Assembly: GCA_905234275.1 (NCBI GenBank)
Contig: CAJOHD010000004.1
Coordinates: forward strand, 62,001-126,000
Length of the DNA: 64,000 bases
DNA from: an uncultured Bacteroidales bacterium
GTDB lineage: Bacteria > Bacteroidota > Bacteroidia > Bacteroidales > F082
Direction of reading: 5' to 3'
The notes below the pieces were generated by a model. The model saw only the letters and a program-made list of their open reading frames with translations. It was not told the origin of the DNA and made no database searches. Positions 8,853-15,711 of the stretch are shown here, one piece after another (position 1 is the stretch's first letter; each line of letters starts with the position of its first letter). The position numbers and the translations under genes were made by a program.

Positions 8853-9724
8853 GGTCTGAAAGTGATTAAAATGACAGCAATCACTGCGATTACAAGCCCA
8901 ATATAGTTTTTTAAAGTAAGCTTTTCCTTAAATAACAGCCAGCCGGTGACAGCCGTTAAGCTGACCACTCCGATGTTGTAAATCGGGAATAAGACAACGT
9001 TGTCGAAATAACGCATGGCATAATACACGCAATACGTTGAGAAATAATTGATTACGCCTAATCCGATGCCACCGACGGCACTTTTCCACTGCCATTTCGA
9101 CTTGCCTTTTGCTATGTCCCAAACCACAATGATGATGCCGAAAATCAAGGCAATGAAATAGATGAATGCAATCATAAAACCGAGGTTGCCCGCAGTGTTC
9201 TGCTGCTCGGTTATTTTCATCAGGATATCGCCTGTGCCTGTGCCGAAAAATATGAAAACCGGCAACAATGCGACAATCCCTGAATTATCTGTGTGTTCAC
9301 GTTTACCATTGGGTAATTTCCAGCCGACGACGAGCACCAGCGCCACCAACGCCAGCACTATTCCCAACGATGCCACGAAATTCAGCTTTTCATGCAGAAA
9401 AATAACGCCCGCCAAAATCGGCAAAACCACCGACAACTTGCTCGACAACGATGTCACGGTCACACCCGAACGCTGCGTCGATGCGGTCATTAATAAGTAG
9501 GTAAAAATAAACCAGAATCCAGTCAAAAGGGACAGCCCGAACCATGGCTCAGCCACCAGCTGCGGTATGGTCTCATAGCTCTCGCAAACCACAAAGCCAG
9601 TCCCCGTCGCGAACACATAATTCCACATCAGCGCCTGATGGTTGTCAAGCCCGAAACGCTTAAAAAGACGCATCGCGACAAAAACACCTGTCGAAAAAAG
9701 TATGGCGAGTATCAGAAATATCAT
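8849..9724 (-). CDS. EamA/DMT-family membrane transporter
   Basis: The product is a roughly 291-residue protein with about ten hydrophobic segments, typical of the drug/metabolite transporter superfamily (two EamA repeats). A late GWLLFKEKLTLKNYIG segment matches the end of such repeats, and VIFLHEKLN ends the first. The substrate is not predictable. A start at 9742 is possible, but it overlaps the promoter -7 box at 9732-9739, so the ATG at 9724 was chosen; transcription would then begin only a few bases before the start codon. It is translationally coupled to queH, which could mean a link to queuosine precursor traffic, but this is only context. Confidence 0.8.
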   Translation of the reverse strand: MIFLILAILFSTGVFVAMRLFKRFGLDNHQALMWNYVFATGTGFVVCESYETIPQLVAEPWFGLSLLTGFWFIFTYLLMTASTQRSGVTVTSLSSKLSVVLPILAGVIFLHEKLNFVASLGIVLALVALVLVVGWKLPNGKREHTDNSGIVALLPVFIFFGTGTGDILMKITEQQNTAGNLGFMIAFIYFIALIFGIIIVVWDIAKGKSKWQWKSAVGGIGLGVINYFSTYCVYYAMRYFDNVVLFPIYNIGVVSLTAVTGWLLFKEKLTLKNYIGLVIAVIAVILITFRP

Positions 9725-9731
9725 AACGTTG

Positions 9732-9739
9732 CAAAAATA
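9732..9739 (-). promoter_or_regulatory. -7 promoter box of the EamA/queH operon
   Basis: TATTTTTG on the minus strand matches TAnnTTTG and lies 7 bp before the ATG at 9724, implying a very short or absent leader. No clear -33 TTTG was found at the usual distance. Confidence 0.55.
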
Positions 9740-9779
9740 CACAGAAAATCAATTCCGTATGAAAATTTTAAAAAATTCC

Positions 9780-9810
9780 TTTGCAATCTCAATATTATTT
9801 CATAAATTTG
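9780..9810 (+). promoter_or_regulatory. Promoter of the DRTGG/PHP/hydrogenase-like operon
   Basis: TTTG (9780-9783), exactly 19 bp, then TAAATTTG (9803-9810): a perfect match to the Bacteroidota sigma consensus. The predicted start is near 9815, about 30 bp before the ATG at 9847. It is divergent from the EamA promoter 40 bp away. Confidence 0.85.
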
Positions 9811-9846
9811 CAGTCCTAATTGTGATAATTTAATTTTAAAATTGAT

Positions 9847-10185
9847 ATGAAAGTACAAGAATTAGTTGATAAACTGGGACTTAAGGTCCTCGCAGGCAAA
9901 AACGGCCTCGATCGCGAAATCGACGGCTGCTATATTTCAGACCTCCTCAGCGACGTGATGGGTAATGCACAGGAAGGCAACATCTGGATCACTCTCCAGA
10001 CTCACAAAAACGTGATGGCTGTGGCATCGCTCAAAGAGATGTCATGCATCATCCTCGTCAAAGACCTCGGCGCAAACGAAGACACCATCAACCAGGCCAA
10101 CGAGGAGGAATTGCCGATTTTGCAGACATCATTGCCGACATTTGAAATTGCAGGACTTGTCTATAACCTTTTAAATAACAAGTAG
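9847..10185 (+). CDS. DRTGG-domain protein (first copy)
   Basis: This 112-residue protein is recognisable as a lone DRTGG domain (MKVQELVDKLGLKVLAG start, GCYISDLLSDVMG, then a hydrophobic IILVKDL strand). DRTGG domains are found beside CBS domains and in phosphotransacetylase-like proteins, and stand-alone forms recur in [FeFe]-hydrogenase gene clusters of anaerobes; their ligand is not established. It is the first gene of the plus-strand operon and is about the same size as the second DRTGG gene at 11748, with which it shares the [AS]DL[LM]SD motif. Its stop codon (TAG, 10183-10185) lies within a 28-bp palindromic repeat. Confidence 0.8.
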   Translation: MKVQELVDKLGLKVLAGKNGLDREIDGCYISDLLSDVMGNAQEGNIWITLQTHKNVMAVASLKEMSCIILVKDLGANEDTINQANEEELPILQTSLPTFEIAGLVYNLLNNK

Positions 10186-10209
10186 AGATGCACGGCCGTG
10201 CGTCTCTAC
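10182..10209. repeat. 28-bp palindromic repeat, GTAGAGACG family
   Basis: GTAGAGATGCACGG is followed by its near-exact reverse complement. The element supplies the stop codon of the upstream DRTGG gene and fills the gap before the PHP gene. A perfect copy is at 25999-26026, and variants with a TTTC/GAAA core are at 25582 and 26505. Confidence 0.9.
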
Positions 10210-10220
10210 GGAACGTTTTC

Positions 10221-10997
10221 ATGGAACTGCACAAATATCGGGCTGACCTTCACCTCCACACGGTGCTCTCGCCGTGCGGCGATATCTATATGTCGCCCAC
10301 TGCCATCGTGGAACAGGCGAAGAAACTGCATCTCGACGTCATAGCCATCTGTGACCACAACACCACACGACAGGTGAAAGTGACGCAGGAGATCGGTCGC
10401 GAGCAGGGTGTTTTCGTCATCGGAGGCGTGGAGATCACGACGCAGGAAGAGGCTCACGCCCTCGCCTACTTCGAGAACGACGAGCAGCTCGACAAGTTTC
10501 AGGAGTTTCTCGACGAACATCTGCCACACATCCCTCTCGATGAGGAGAAATTCGGCTACCAGCTCATCGTCGACAAAGATGAAGAGATCGTTGGAGAAGA
10601 GGAATGGCTGCTATGGTCGGCTCTCGATTGCGACCTCGACACTTTGTATGACAAGGTACACGAAATAGGCGGACTCTTCGTGCCGGCGCACGTCAACAAG
10701 CCAGCGTCGTCATTGATGTCGCAGCTGGGTTTCATCCCGCCGGATATCAAGGCGGATGCGCTGGAGATCTCGAAGCACGTCACAAAACCTGATTTCCTCA
10801 AGAGATTCGCATATTTAAAGAAGTTCATGTTCACCAAGAGCAGCGACGCACACTTCCTGCATATCATCGGCGAGGTGCACTGCGTGCTGCACATGTACGA
10901 CCTCACCTTCGACGAGTTTCGCAAGACCCTTCATGGCGAGGACGGCAGGTACATCGATACTGAACCACAAGAAAAACTACAACTTTTATTCGGATGA
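10221..10997 (+). CDS. PHP-domain phosphoesterase-like protein
   Basis: The product is a 258-residue PHP (polymerase and histidinol phosphatase) domain protein. The N-terminal metal motif DLHLHTVLSPCGD is followed by AICDHN and a late SSDAHFLHIIG, which fit the metal-binding histidines and aspartates of the family; a phosphoesterase activity is inferred. An open frame extends 11 codons upstream to 10188, but that part (HGRASL) is encoded by the palindromic repeat, so the ATG at 10221 is the better start. The stop overlaps the next gene by 4 nt. PHP proteins of this type sit beside DRTGG and HATPase genes in hydrogenase-associated clusters, which is the main hint to function. Confidence 0.82.
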   Translation: MELHKYRADLHLHTVLSPCGDIYMSPTAIVEQAKKLHLDVIAICDHNTTRQVKVTQEIGREQGVFVIGGVEITTQEEAHALAYFENDEQLDKFQEFLDEHLPHIPLDEEKFGYQLIVDKDEEIVGEEEWLLWSALDCDLDTLYDKVHEIGGLFVPAHVNKPASSLMSQLGFIPPDIKADALEISKHVTKPDFLKRFAYLKKFMFTKSSDAHFLHIIGEVHCVLHMYDLTFDEFRKTLHGEDGRYIDTEPQEKLQLLFG

Positions 10998-11542
10998 AAG
11001 AGCTAGCATTACATGTATATGATCTGATGGAAAACTCGACCGCAGCCAATTCGACGCTGGTGGAGCTGACTATTCGCGATAGCCTGAAGGACAATATCTA
11101 TGCCTTCACCATCAAGGACAACGGCAAAGGCATGTCGCCGGAGTTTCTGGCAAAGGTCACCGACCCGTGGACCACATCAAGGACGACGCGTAAAGTCGGT
11201 CTCGGACTACCTTTAATAAAGATGAACACCGAAAACTGCGGCGGAGGCATGAAGATTGAGAGCGAGGTCGGCAAAGGCACCGTGCTTAATTTCTGGTTTC
11301 AGCACGACAACATCGACCGACCGCCAATGGGCGATCTCTCTGGAACTCTCGTGATGCTGTTCGCCGCCCACGAAGACATCCATTTCATCTACAAACACAT
11401 CACCGACGACGGCGAATTCGTGTTTGACACTGATGAAATCAAGGAAGCCCTCGACGGAATGTCAATGAACGACATCAACATCATGAAATACCTGAAGGAG
11501 ATGATTCAAGAAAATTTGGAAGAAATTCATTATAATGAATAA
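10994..11542 (+). CDS. HATPase-domain protein (histidine-kinase-like ATPase)
   Basis: This 182-residue protein is built on a GHKL ATP-binding domain: an N-box-like helix (LALHVYDLMENSTAAN), the G1 box IKDNGKGMS (about 37-45), the G2-like region RKVGLGLPLIK and a GKGTVLNFWF strand. There is no HisKA dimerisation domain, so it is not a classical sensor kinase. It may be an ATP-binding switch or kinase, comparable to anti-sigma or partner-switching ATPases. The C-terminal 70 residues, rich in Asp, Glu and Met, are not recognised. It starts within the PHP stop codon (ATGA), indicating translational coupling. Confidence 0.8.
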   Translation: MKELALHVYDLMENSTAANSTLVELTIRDSLKDNIYAFTIKDNGKGMSPEFLAKVTDPWTTSRTTRKVGLGLPLIKMNTENCGGGMKIESEVGKGTVLNFWFQHDNIDRPPMGDLSGTLVMLFAAHEDIHFIYKHITDDGEFVFDTDEIKEALDGMSMNDINIMKYLKEMIQENLEEIHYNE

Positions 11543-11551
11543 TCCACTTCC

Positions 11552-11590
11552 CGTCATTACGGCCGAAGCGAAGCGGAGTGGAGAAATCTT
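11552..11590. repeat. Half copy of the GTCATT...GAAGCG...GAGAAATC inverted-repeat element
   Basis: CCGTCATTACGGCCGAAGCG and then GGAGTGGAGAAATCTT resemble the left arm of the complete inverted-repeat element at 41862-41985. The right arm is missing and the site runs into AT-rich repeats. Confidence 0.7.
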
Positions 11591-11593
11591 TTT

Positions 11594-11720
11594 AGTGTAG
11601 AGTTTAGAGTGTAGAGTTTAGAGTAGTTTAAAAAGTTTAAAGTTTAAAGTTAAGAGTTAAAAGTTTTTTGGAAGAATTTTTTTAAGATTTTTAAATAGAT
11701 TTTTTTAAGATTTTGAGCCG
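11594..11720. repeat. Degenerate AT-rich direct repeats (TAGAGTTTAGAGTGTAGAG type)
   Basis: The stretch has repeated TTTAGAGTGTAGAG and AAGTTTAAAG units, then a duplicated ATTTTTTTAAGATTTT separated by AAATAG, and a small AGCC/GGCT hairpin. It occupies most of the 205-bp gap before the second DRTGG gene. A related array is at 38053-38150. Confidence 0.75.
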
Positions 11721-11747
11721 TAAGGCTACCAATAAAAGATAAACAAA

Positions 11748-12092
11748 ATGAAATTAAGTGAAATTGCTAAAGTATTGAACGCCAAGGTGGTTTGCGGTCA
11801 GGACCGTCTCGACGAGGAGCAGGATAAAGTCTTCGCCAGCGACCTCATGTCCGACATCCTGACCTTGGGCGACAACTTCCCGATGATTGTCACAGGTTTA
11901 TGCACCATGCAGACAATCCGAACAGCCGAGATGGGCAACCTCGACATCATAGTGTTCGTCAGGAAGAAAAAACCGACGGAAGAGATGATAGAGCTCGCCG
12001 AAGACGAGGGCATGGTCCTCATGGAATGCGACTACTCGATGTTCAAAGCCTGCGGTCTCCTCTGGGAAGCCGGATTAAAACCTATTTATTAA
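11748..12092 (+). CDS. DRTGG-like domain protein (second copy)
   Basis: This 114-residue protein has the same plan as the gene at 9847: MKLSEIAKVLNAKVVCG, FASDLMSDIL, a hydrophobic IIVFVRKKK strand and CGLLWEAG near the end. Both copies share the [AS]DL[LM]SD segment, so they are probably paralogues in one operon. A ligand-sensing or scaffold role is inferred only from the operon. The repeat-filled gap upstream (205 bp) may attenuate transcription or carry another promoter, but no clear TAnnTTTG box was found. Confidence 0.75.
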   Translation: MKLSEIAKVLNAKVVCGQDRLDEEQDKVFASDLMSDILTLGDNFPMIVTGLCTMQTIRTAEMGNLDIIVFVRKKKPTEEMIELAEDEGMVLMECDYSMFKACGLLWEAGLKPIY

Positions 12093-12120
12093 CCACTATT
12101 TTTTATAACTATTTTCTACT

Positions 12121-12534
12121 ATGCATCTGGAATATACAGTTATTGAAGGAGATTTCGTCAACGCCGGCTCGGCTTCAAGTGCTATCAAAAAAACGCTGAA
12201 GCAGCTCAACGTGAACCCGTCGATAGTGAAACGCGTCGTTGTCGCCCTCTACGAGGCCGAAGTCAACGCTATCGCTCATGCCTACGGCGGCGTGGTCACC
12301 GCCGACATCGACGCTGGTAAGATCCTCCTTCGTGTCATCGATAAAGGCCCCGGCATCCCCGACATCGACTGGGCAATGCAGGAAGGCAACAGCACCGCCT
12401 CGCCGGAGGTCCGCAACATGGGATTCGGCGCCGGCATGGGACTCCCAAACATCAAGAAGAACGTCGACCGCCTCAACGTGCAATCGACAGTGGGAGTCGG
12501 AACCACGGTTGAAATGGAGGTCAACCTCAGTTAA
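12121..12534 (+). CDS. Anti-sigma-factor-like ATP-binding protein (RsbW/SpoIIAB type)
   Basis: This 137-residue GHKL ATPase resembles serine-kinase anti-sigma factors: an N-box ALYEAEVNAIAHAYGG (about 42-57), G1 VIDKGPGIPD (about 72-81), and G2 MGFGAGMGLPNIKKNVD with a Gly-rich lid, then GVGTTVEMEV. The fold is clear. No sigma factor, STAS antagonist or PP2C phosphatase is encoded nearby, so classical partner switching is not shown. It lies 18 bp before the hydrogenase-like gene, suggesting that the ATPase and the iron-sulfur protein act together. Confidence 0.85.
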   Translation: MHLEYTVIEGDFVNAGSASSAIKKTLKQLNVNPSIVKRVVVALYEAEVNAIAHAYGGVVTADIDAGKILLRVIDKGPGIPDIDWAMQEGNSTASPEVRNMGFGAGMGLPNIKKNVDRLNVQSTVGVGTTVEMEVNLS

Positions 12535-12552
12535 TCATTAAAAATTAGGATT

Positions 12553-13914
12553 ATGGCATTTTTTCACGCTCTACAGATAAACGAAAACGTTTGCGAAGGC
12601 TGCTCCCACTGCATGAGAGTATGCCCGACAGAGGCTATCCGCGTACGCGACGGAAAAGCGCATATCAACGAAGATCGCTGCATCGACTGCGGCCACTGCT
12701 TCATTGCATGTCCGCATAAAGCCGTGTTCGTCAAACAAGACGACTTCGAGGAGATCTTCAAATATCCTTGCCGCGTCGCACTTGTCCCAGCTGTTTTCCT
12801 CGGACAGTTCAAAGAGGAAATCAGCGTGTCGCGAATCTATGCCATACTCAACGAGATAGGCTTCCAGCATGTCATCGAAACGGAGATAACAACGCCTCTC
12901 TACACCGAGAAAAAGAACCAGCTGGAACGCGAAGGCAACAACAAACCGCTCATCTCATCGTTCTGCCCCGCCATCGTGCGCCTCATCCAGGTGAAATTCC
13001 CTGGATTGGTGGAAAACATCATGCCTGTCAAGGCTCCGCTTGATATCACAGCAATGTACATCAGACGGAAACTCGAGAAAGACGGCTGGCGCCCGGAGGA
13101 TATCGGAGTGTTCTACGTCACCCCATGCGCTGCCAAGATCGCAGCAGTGAAAAGCCCTGTCGGCGAAGAGAAATCCAGCGTCGACGGCGTCATCAACATG
13201 GACTCGCTGTATAACCGCGTCTACAAAAAGATTAAAGAGCAAGGTCACGACTATAAAGAGGTCAAACTGCCTATCGCACAGCTTACCTCGGACAGTATCC
13301 TGACATCGCTCACAAACGGTGAACGCCGACTCTCGATAGCAGAGCACTCACTGTCAATAGACGGCATCGACAATGTGATTGAATTTCTTGAAAAGGTTGA
13401 GAATGACGAGATCGAAGATGTCGATTTCCTCGAGCTGCGTGCATGCGACCAGAGCTGTCCAGGCGGCATCTTGACATACAACAACCGCTTCCTCACCTGC
13501 GAACGCATGTTCAACCGTGCCCGTTATGTGGCAGGCAAAGAACGTCGCGGCGAGCTGACACGTGCAAAAGAAGTGGAAGACGAGCACGATTATCTGTTTG
13601 CAAACATCAGCGTGGATGAGGTGGAGCCACGTTCCATAAGCCTCGACCCTGACATTTCTAAAGCTCTTGAGAAGATGAACAAAATCAAGGAGTTAGAGCG
13701 CCTGTTGCCACAGATCGACTGCGGCATCTGCGGCGCTCCTTCCTGCGACGCCCTCGCCGAAGATATCGTCTGCAGAGGCTGCAAACTCTCCGACTGCATC
13801 TTCATCCAGCGTAATATGGAAGCCCATAAAACCCAGAAAGTTGAAGAGTCGCTGAAGACCATGGAGAGCATCTGGGGCTACGAAAAAATCGAAAATTTTG
13901 TTAAAAATAAATAA
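12553..13914 (+). CDS. [FeFe]-hydrogenase-like iron-sulfur protein, putative sensor
   Basis: This 453-residue protein has, in order: a double ferredoxin (Cys14, 17, 20, 24 and Cys43, 46, 49, 53); a hydrogenase large-subunit C-terminal domain (about 75-320); and a C-terminal [4Fe-4S] motif CGICGAPSC (390-398) with Cys407, Cys410 and Cys415. H-cluster loops: SSFCPA keeps ligand Cys138 but has Phe137 where catalytic enzymes have the proton-transfer Cys; VTPCAAK gives Cys192; RACDQSCPGG gives Cys298 and Cys302. All four ligand positions are kept, so an H-cluster may form, but fast turnover is unlikely. This fits the putative sensory hydrogenases described beside DRTGG, PHP and ATPase genes. It could instead be a redox sensor without an H-cluster. 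Confidence 0.82.
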   Translation: MAFFHALQINENVCEGCSHCMRVCPTEAIRVRDGKAHINEDRCIDCGHCFIACPHKAVFVKQDDFEEIFKYPCRVALVPAVFLGQFKEEISVSRIYAILNEIGFQHVIETEITTPLYTEKKNQLEREGNNKPLISSFCPAIVRLIQVKFPGLVENIMPVKAPLDITAMYIRRKLEKDGWRPEDIGVFYVTPCAAKIAAVKSPVGEEKSSVDGVINMDSLYNRVYKKIKEQGHDYKEVKLPIAQLTSDSILTSLTNGERRLSIAEHSLSIDGIDNVIEFLEKVENDEIEDVDFLELRACDQSCPGGILTYNNRFLTCERMFNRARYVAGKERRGELTRAKEVEDEHDYLFANISVDEVEPRSISLDPDISKALEKMNKIKELERLLPQIDCGICGAPSCDALAEDIVCRGCKLSDCIFIQRNMEAHKTQKVEESLKTMESIWGYEKIENFVKNK

Positions 13915-13935
13915 ACAATCTAAAAATATAACACA

Positions 13936-15390
13936 ATGGCTATTAACGAATTACAACCAAAAGAAGTATTTGAAAACTTCTACAGCCTGACACGCATTCC
14001 GCGTCCTTCAAAGAAGGAAGCTCAGGTTATCGCTTTCATGAAGAAATTCGGTGAAGACCTCGGTCTCGAGACCATCGTCGACGAAGCCGGCAACGTCATC
14101 ATCCGTAAGCCAGCAACACCTGGTTATGAGAACCGCAAAGGTATCATCCTGCAGGCTCACCTCGACATGGTGCCGCAGAAAAACGCCGACACCGTTCATG
14201 ATTTCGAGAAAGACCCTATCGAGACTTACGTCGACAATGGTTGGGTGCGCGCAAAAGGCACCACTCTCGGCGCTGACGACGGCCTCGGAGCAGCAGCAGC
14301 AATGGGCGTTCTCGCAGCTAAGAATCTCGAACACGGTCCTATCGAAGGCCTCTTCACCATCGACGAAGAGACAGGCATGACAGGCGCTAACAAACTCGCT
14401 CCAGGCGTACTTAAAGGCGACATTCTGCTCAACATGGACTCAGAGACTGAAGGCGAGCTCTACGTGGGTTGCGCCGGCGGTATCGACACCAACGCCTACT
14501 GGACACCTAAGATGGAACAAGTAGCCGACGGAATGGCAGCTTTCCAATTGGTAGTCAAAGGATTGAAAGGCGGTCACTCAGGTATGGACATCAACCTCGG
14601 CAGAGGCAACGCCAACAAGATCATGAACACATTGTTGATCATGACAGCACAGAAGTTTGGCGTGCATCTCGCAACCATCAACGGCGGCAGCTTGCGTAAC
14701 GCAATCCCAAGAGAGTCGTTCGCTACAGTGGTAGTCCCTGCTGACAAAGCCGACAAGATGAAGAAATTTGTCGAGGATTACAACACAGCAGTGAAAGAAC
14801 AGTTTGCCGAGACTGAGCCAGATCTCGCAATTTACATGGAAGATGCAGAGATGCCTAAAGAAGTCATCGACAACAAGACATTCAAGAATATGCTCGAAGC
14901 CATCGCCAAATATCCTAACGGCGTCATCGGAATGTCGAAAGACTTCGAAGGTACTGTCGAGACATCATCTAACCTCGCTCTCGTGAAGTTTGAAGACGGC
15001 AAAATCATCACATGCTCACTGCAGCGCGGTCTCGTCGATGAACTCAAAGACAAACTCGCTGATGACATCCGTGCCATCTTGAAAGAACACGGCGCAGTGG
15101 CAGAGTCAAGCGGCTCATACCACGGCTGGAAGCCGAACATCGACAGCCCTATCCTCGCCACGATGAAGAAGGTCTACAACGAAAAATTCGGCAAAGAGCC
15201 TAAGGTGATGGTCATCCACGCTGGTCTCGAATGCGGTATTTTAGGCGCAAAATATCCTAACTGGGATATGATCTCGTTCGGTCCTACCCTCGTTCACCCG
15301 CACTCACCAGATGAGGCTTTGCTCATCGAATCAGTAGCTCCGTTCTGGGAATTCCTGGTCGAAACATTGAAAAATGTACCTGAAAAATAA
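13936..15390 (+). CDS. pepD: Aminoacyl-histidine dipeptidase (M20 family)
   Basis: This 484-residue cytoplasmic metallopeptidase cleaves Xaa-His and other dipeptides. M20 metal-ligand motifs are present: LQAHLDMVPQ (first His/Asp), LGADDGLGAA (bridging Asp), TIDEETGMTGA (catalytic Glu pair) and a late IHAGLECGIL. The length matches PepD (about 485). It follows the hydrogenase-like gene by 21 bp on the same strand, so it may ride on the same transcript, but its housekeeping function has no obvious link to that cluster. Confidence 0.95.
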   Translation: MAINELQPKEVFENFYSLTRIPRPSKKEAQVIAFMKKFGEDLGLETIVDEAGNVIIRKPATPGYENRKGIILQAHLDMVPQKNADTVHDFEKDPIETYVDNGWVRAKGTTLGADDGLGAAAAMGVLAAKNLEHGPIEGLFTIDEETGMTGANKLAPGVLKGDILLNMDSETEGELYVGCAGGIDTNAYWTPKMEQVADGMAAFQLVVKGLKGGHSGMDINLGRGNANKIMNTLLIMTAQKFGVHLATINGGSLRNAIPRESFATVVVPADKADKMKKFVEDYNTAVKEQFAETEPDLAIYMEDAEMPKEVIDNKTFKNMLEAIAKYPNGVIGMSKDFEGTVETSSNLALVKFEDGKIITCSLQRGLVDELKDKLADDIRAILKEHGAVAESSGSYHGWKPNIDSPILATMKKVYNEKFGKEPKVMVIHAGLECGILGAKYPNWDMISFGPTLVHPHSPDEALLIESVAPFWEFLVETLKNVPEK

Positions 15391-15404
15391 TTTTTCAAAA
15401 AAAT

Positions 15405-15435
15405 GTTGTACGTATAAAAAACTTTTGTAATTTTG
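15405..15435 (+). promoter_or_regulatory. rpmH promoter
   Basis: GTTG (15405-15408), a 19-bp spacer and TAATTTTG (15428-15435) fit the Bacteroidota pattern with one mismatch in the -33 box. The predicted leader is about 40 nt. Confidence 0.75.
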
Positions 15436-15481
15436 CAGTCCGAAATTTAGGAGAAAAAAGAAAAAATAAATACATAAGACA

Positions 15482-15628
15482 ATGAAACGTACATTTCAAC
15501 CATCGAACAGAAGACGCAAGAACAAACACGGTTTCAGAGAAAGAATGGCAACTGCCAACGGTCGCAAGGTTTTGAAAGCCCGTCGCGCAAAAGGCAGAAA
15601 GAAGCTCACAGTATCTGACGAGTATTGA
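15482..15628 (+). CDS. rpmH: 50S ribosomal protein L34
   Basis: This 48-residue basic protein begins [19 protein letters not shown], the invariant L34 start, and contains [20 protein letters not shown]. It is complete, has its own promoter and is followed by a terminator. The usual bacterial neighbours rnpA, yidC and dnaA are absent, so rpmH is a single-gene unit here. Confidence 0.97.
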   Translation: MKRTFQPSNRRRKNKHGFRERMATANGRKVLKARRAKGRKKLTVSDEY

Positions 15629-15667
15629 TTCGGCGAAGCCGTACCTAATAATTAATTATTTAAGGTT

Positions 15668-15702
15668 AAAAAAGAGACAACGTAACATTGTCTCTTTTTT
15701 TT
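15668..15702. terminator. Bidirectional terminator between rpmH and the lipoprotein gene
   Basis: AAAAAAGAGACAA (15668-15680), a 7-nt loop and TTGTCTCTTTTTT form a 13-bp hairpin flanked by A and T runs. It can therefore stop rpmH transcription and the converging lipoprotein transcript. Confidence 0.88.
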
Positions 15703-15711
15703 GTGATATCG

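Noticed and set aside
9725..9742. The longer N-terminus (start at 9742) for the EamA transporter
   Set aside because: It would place the start codon upstream of the -7 box; the shorter form starts directly with the first membrane segment.
10188..10220. The upstream 11 codons of the PHP frame
   Set aside because: They are encoded by the palindromic repeat, and the same HGRASL peptide appears in anmK for the same reason.
15482..15628. rpmH as a marker of the replication origin
   Set aside because: rnpA, yidC and dnaA are absent and rpmH is a single-gene unit between unrelated genes.
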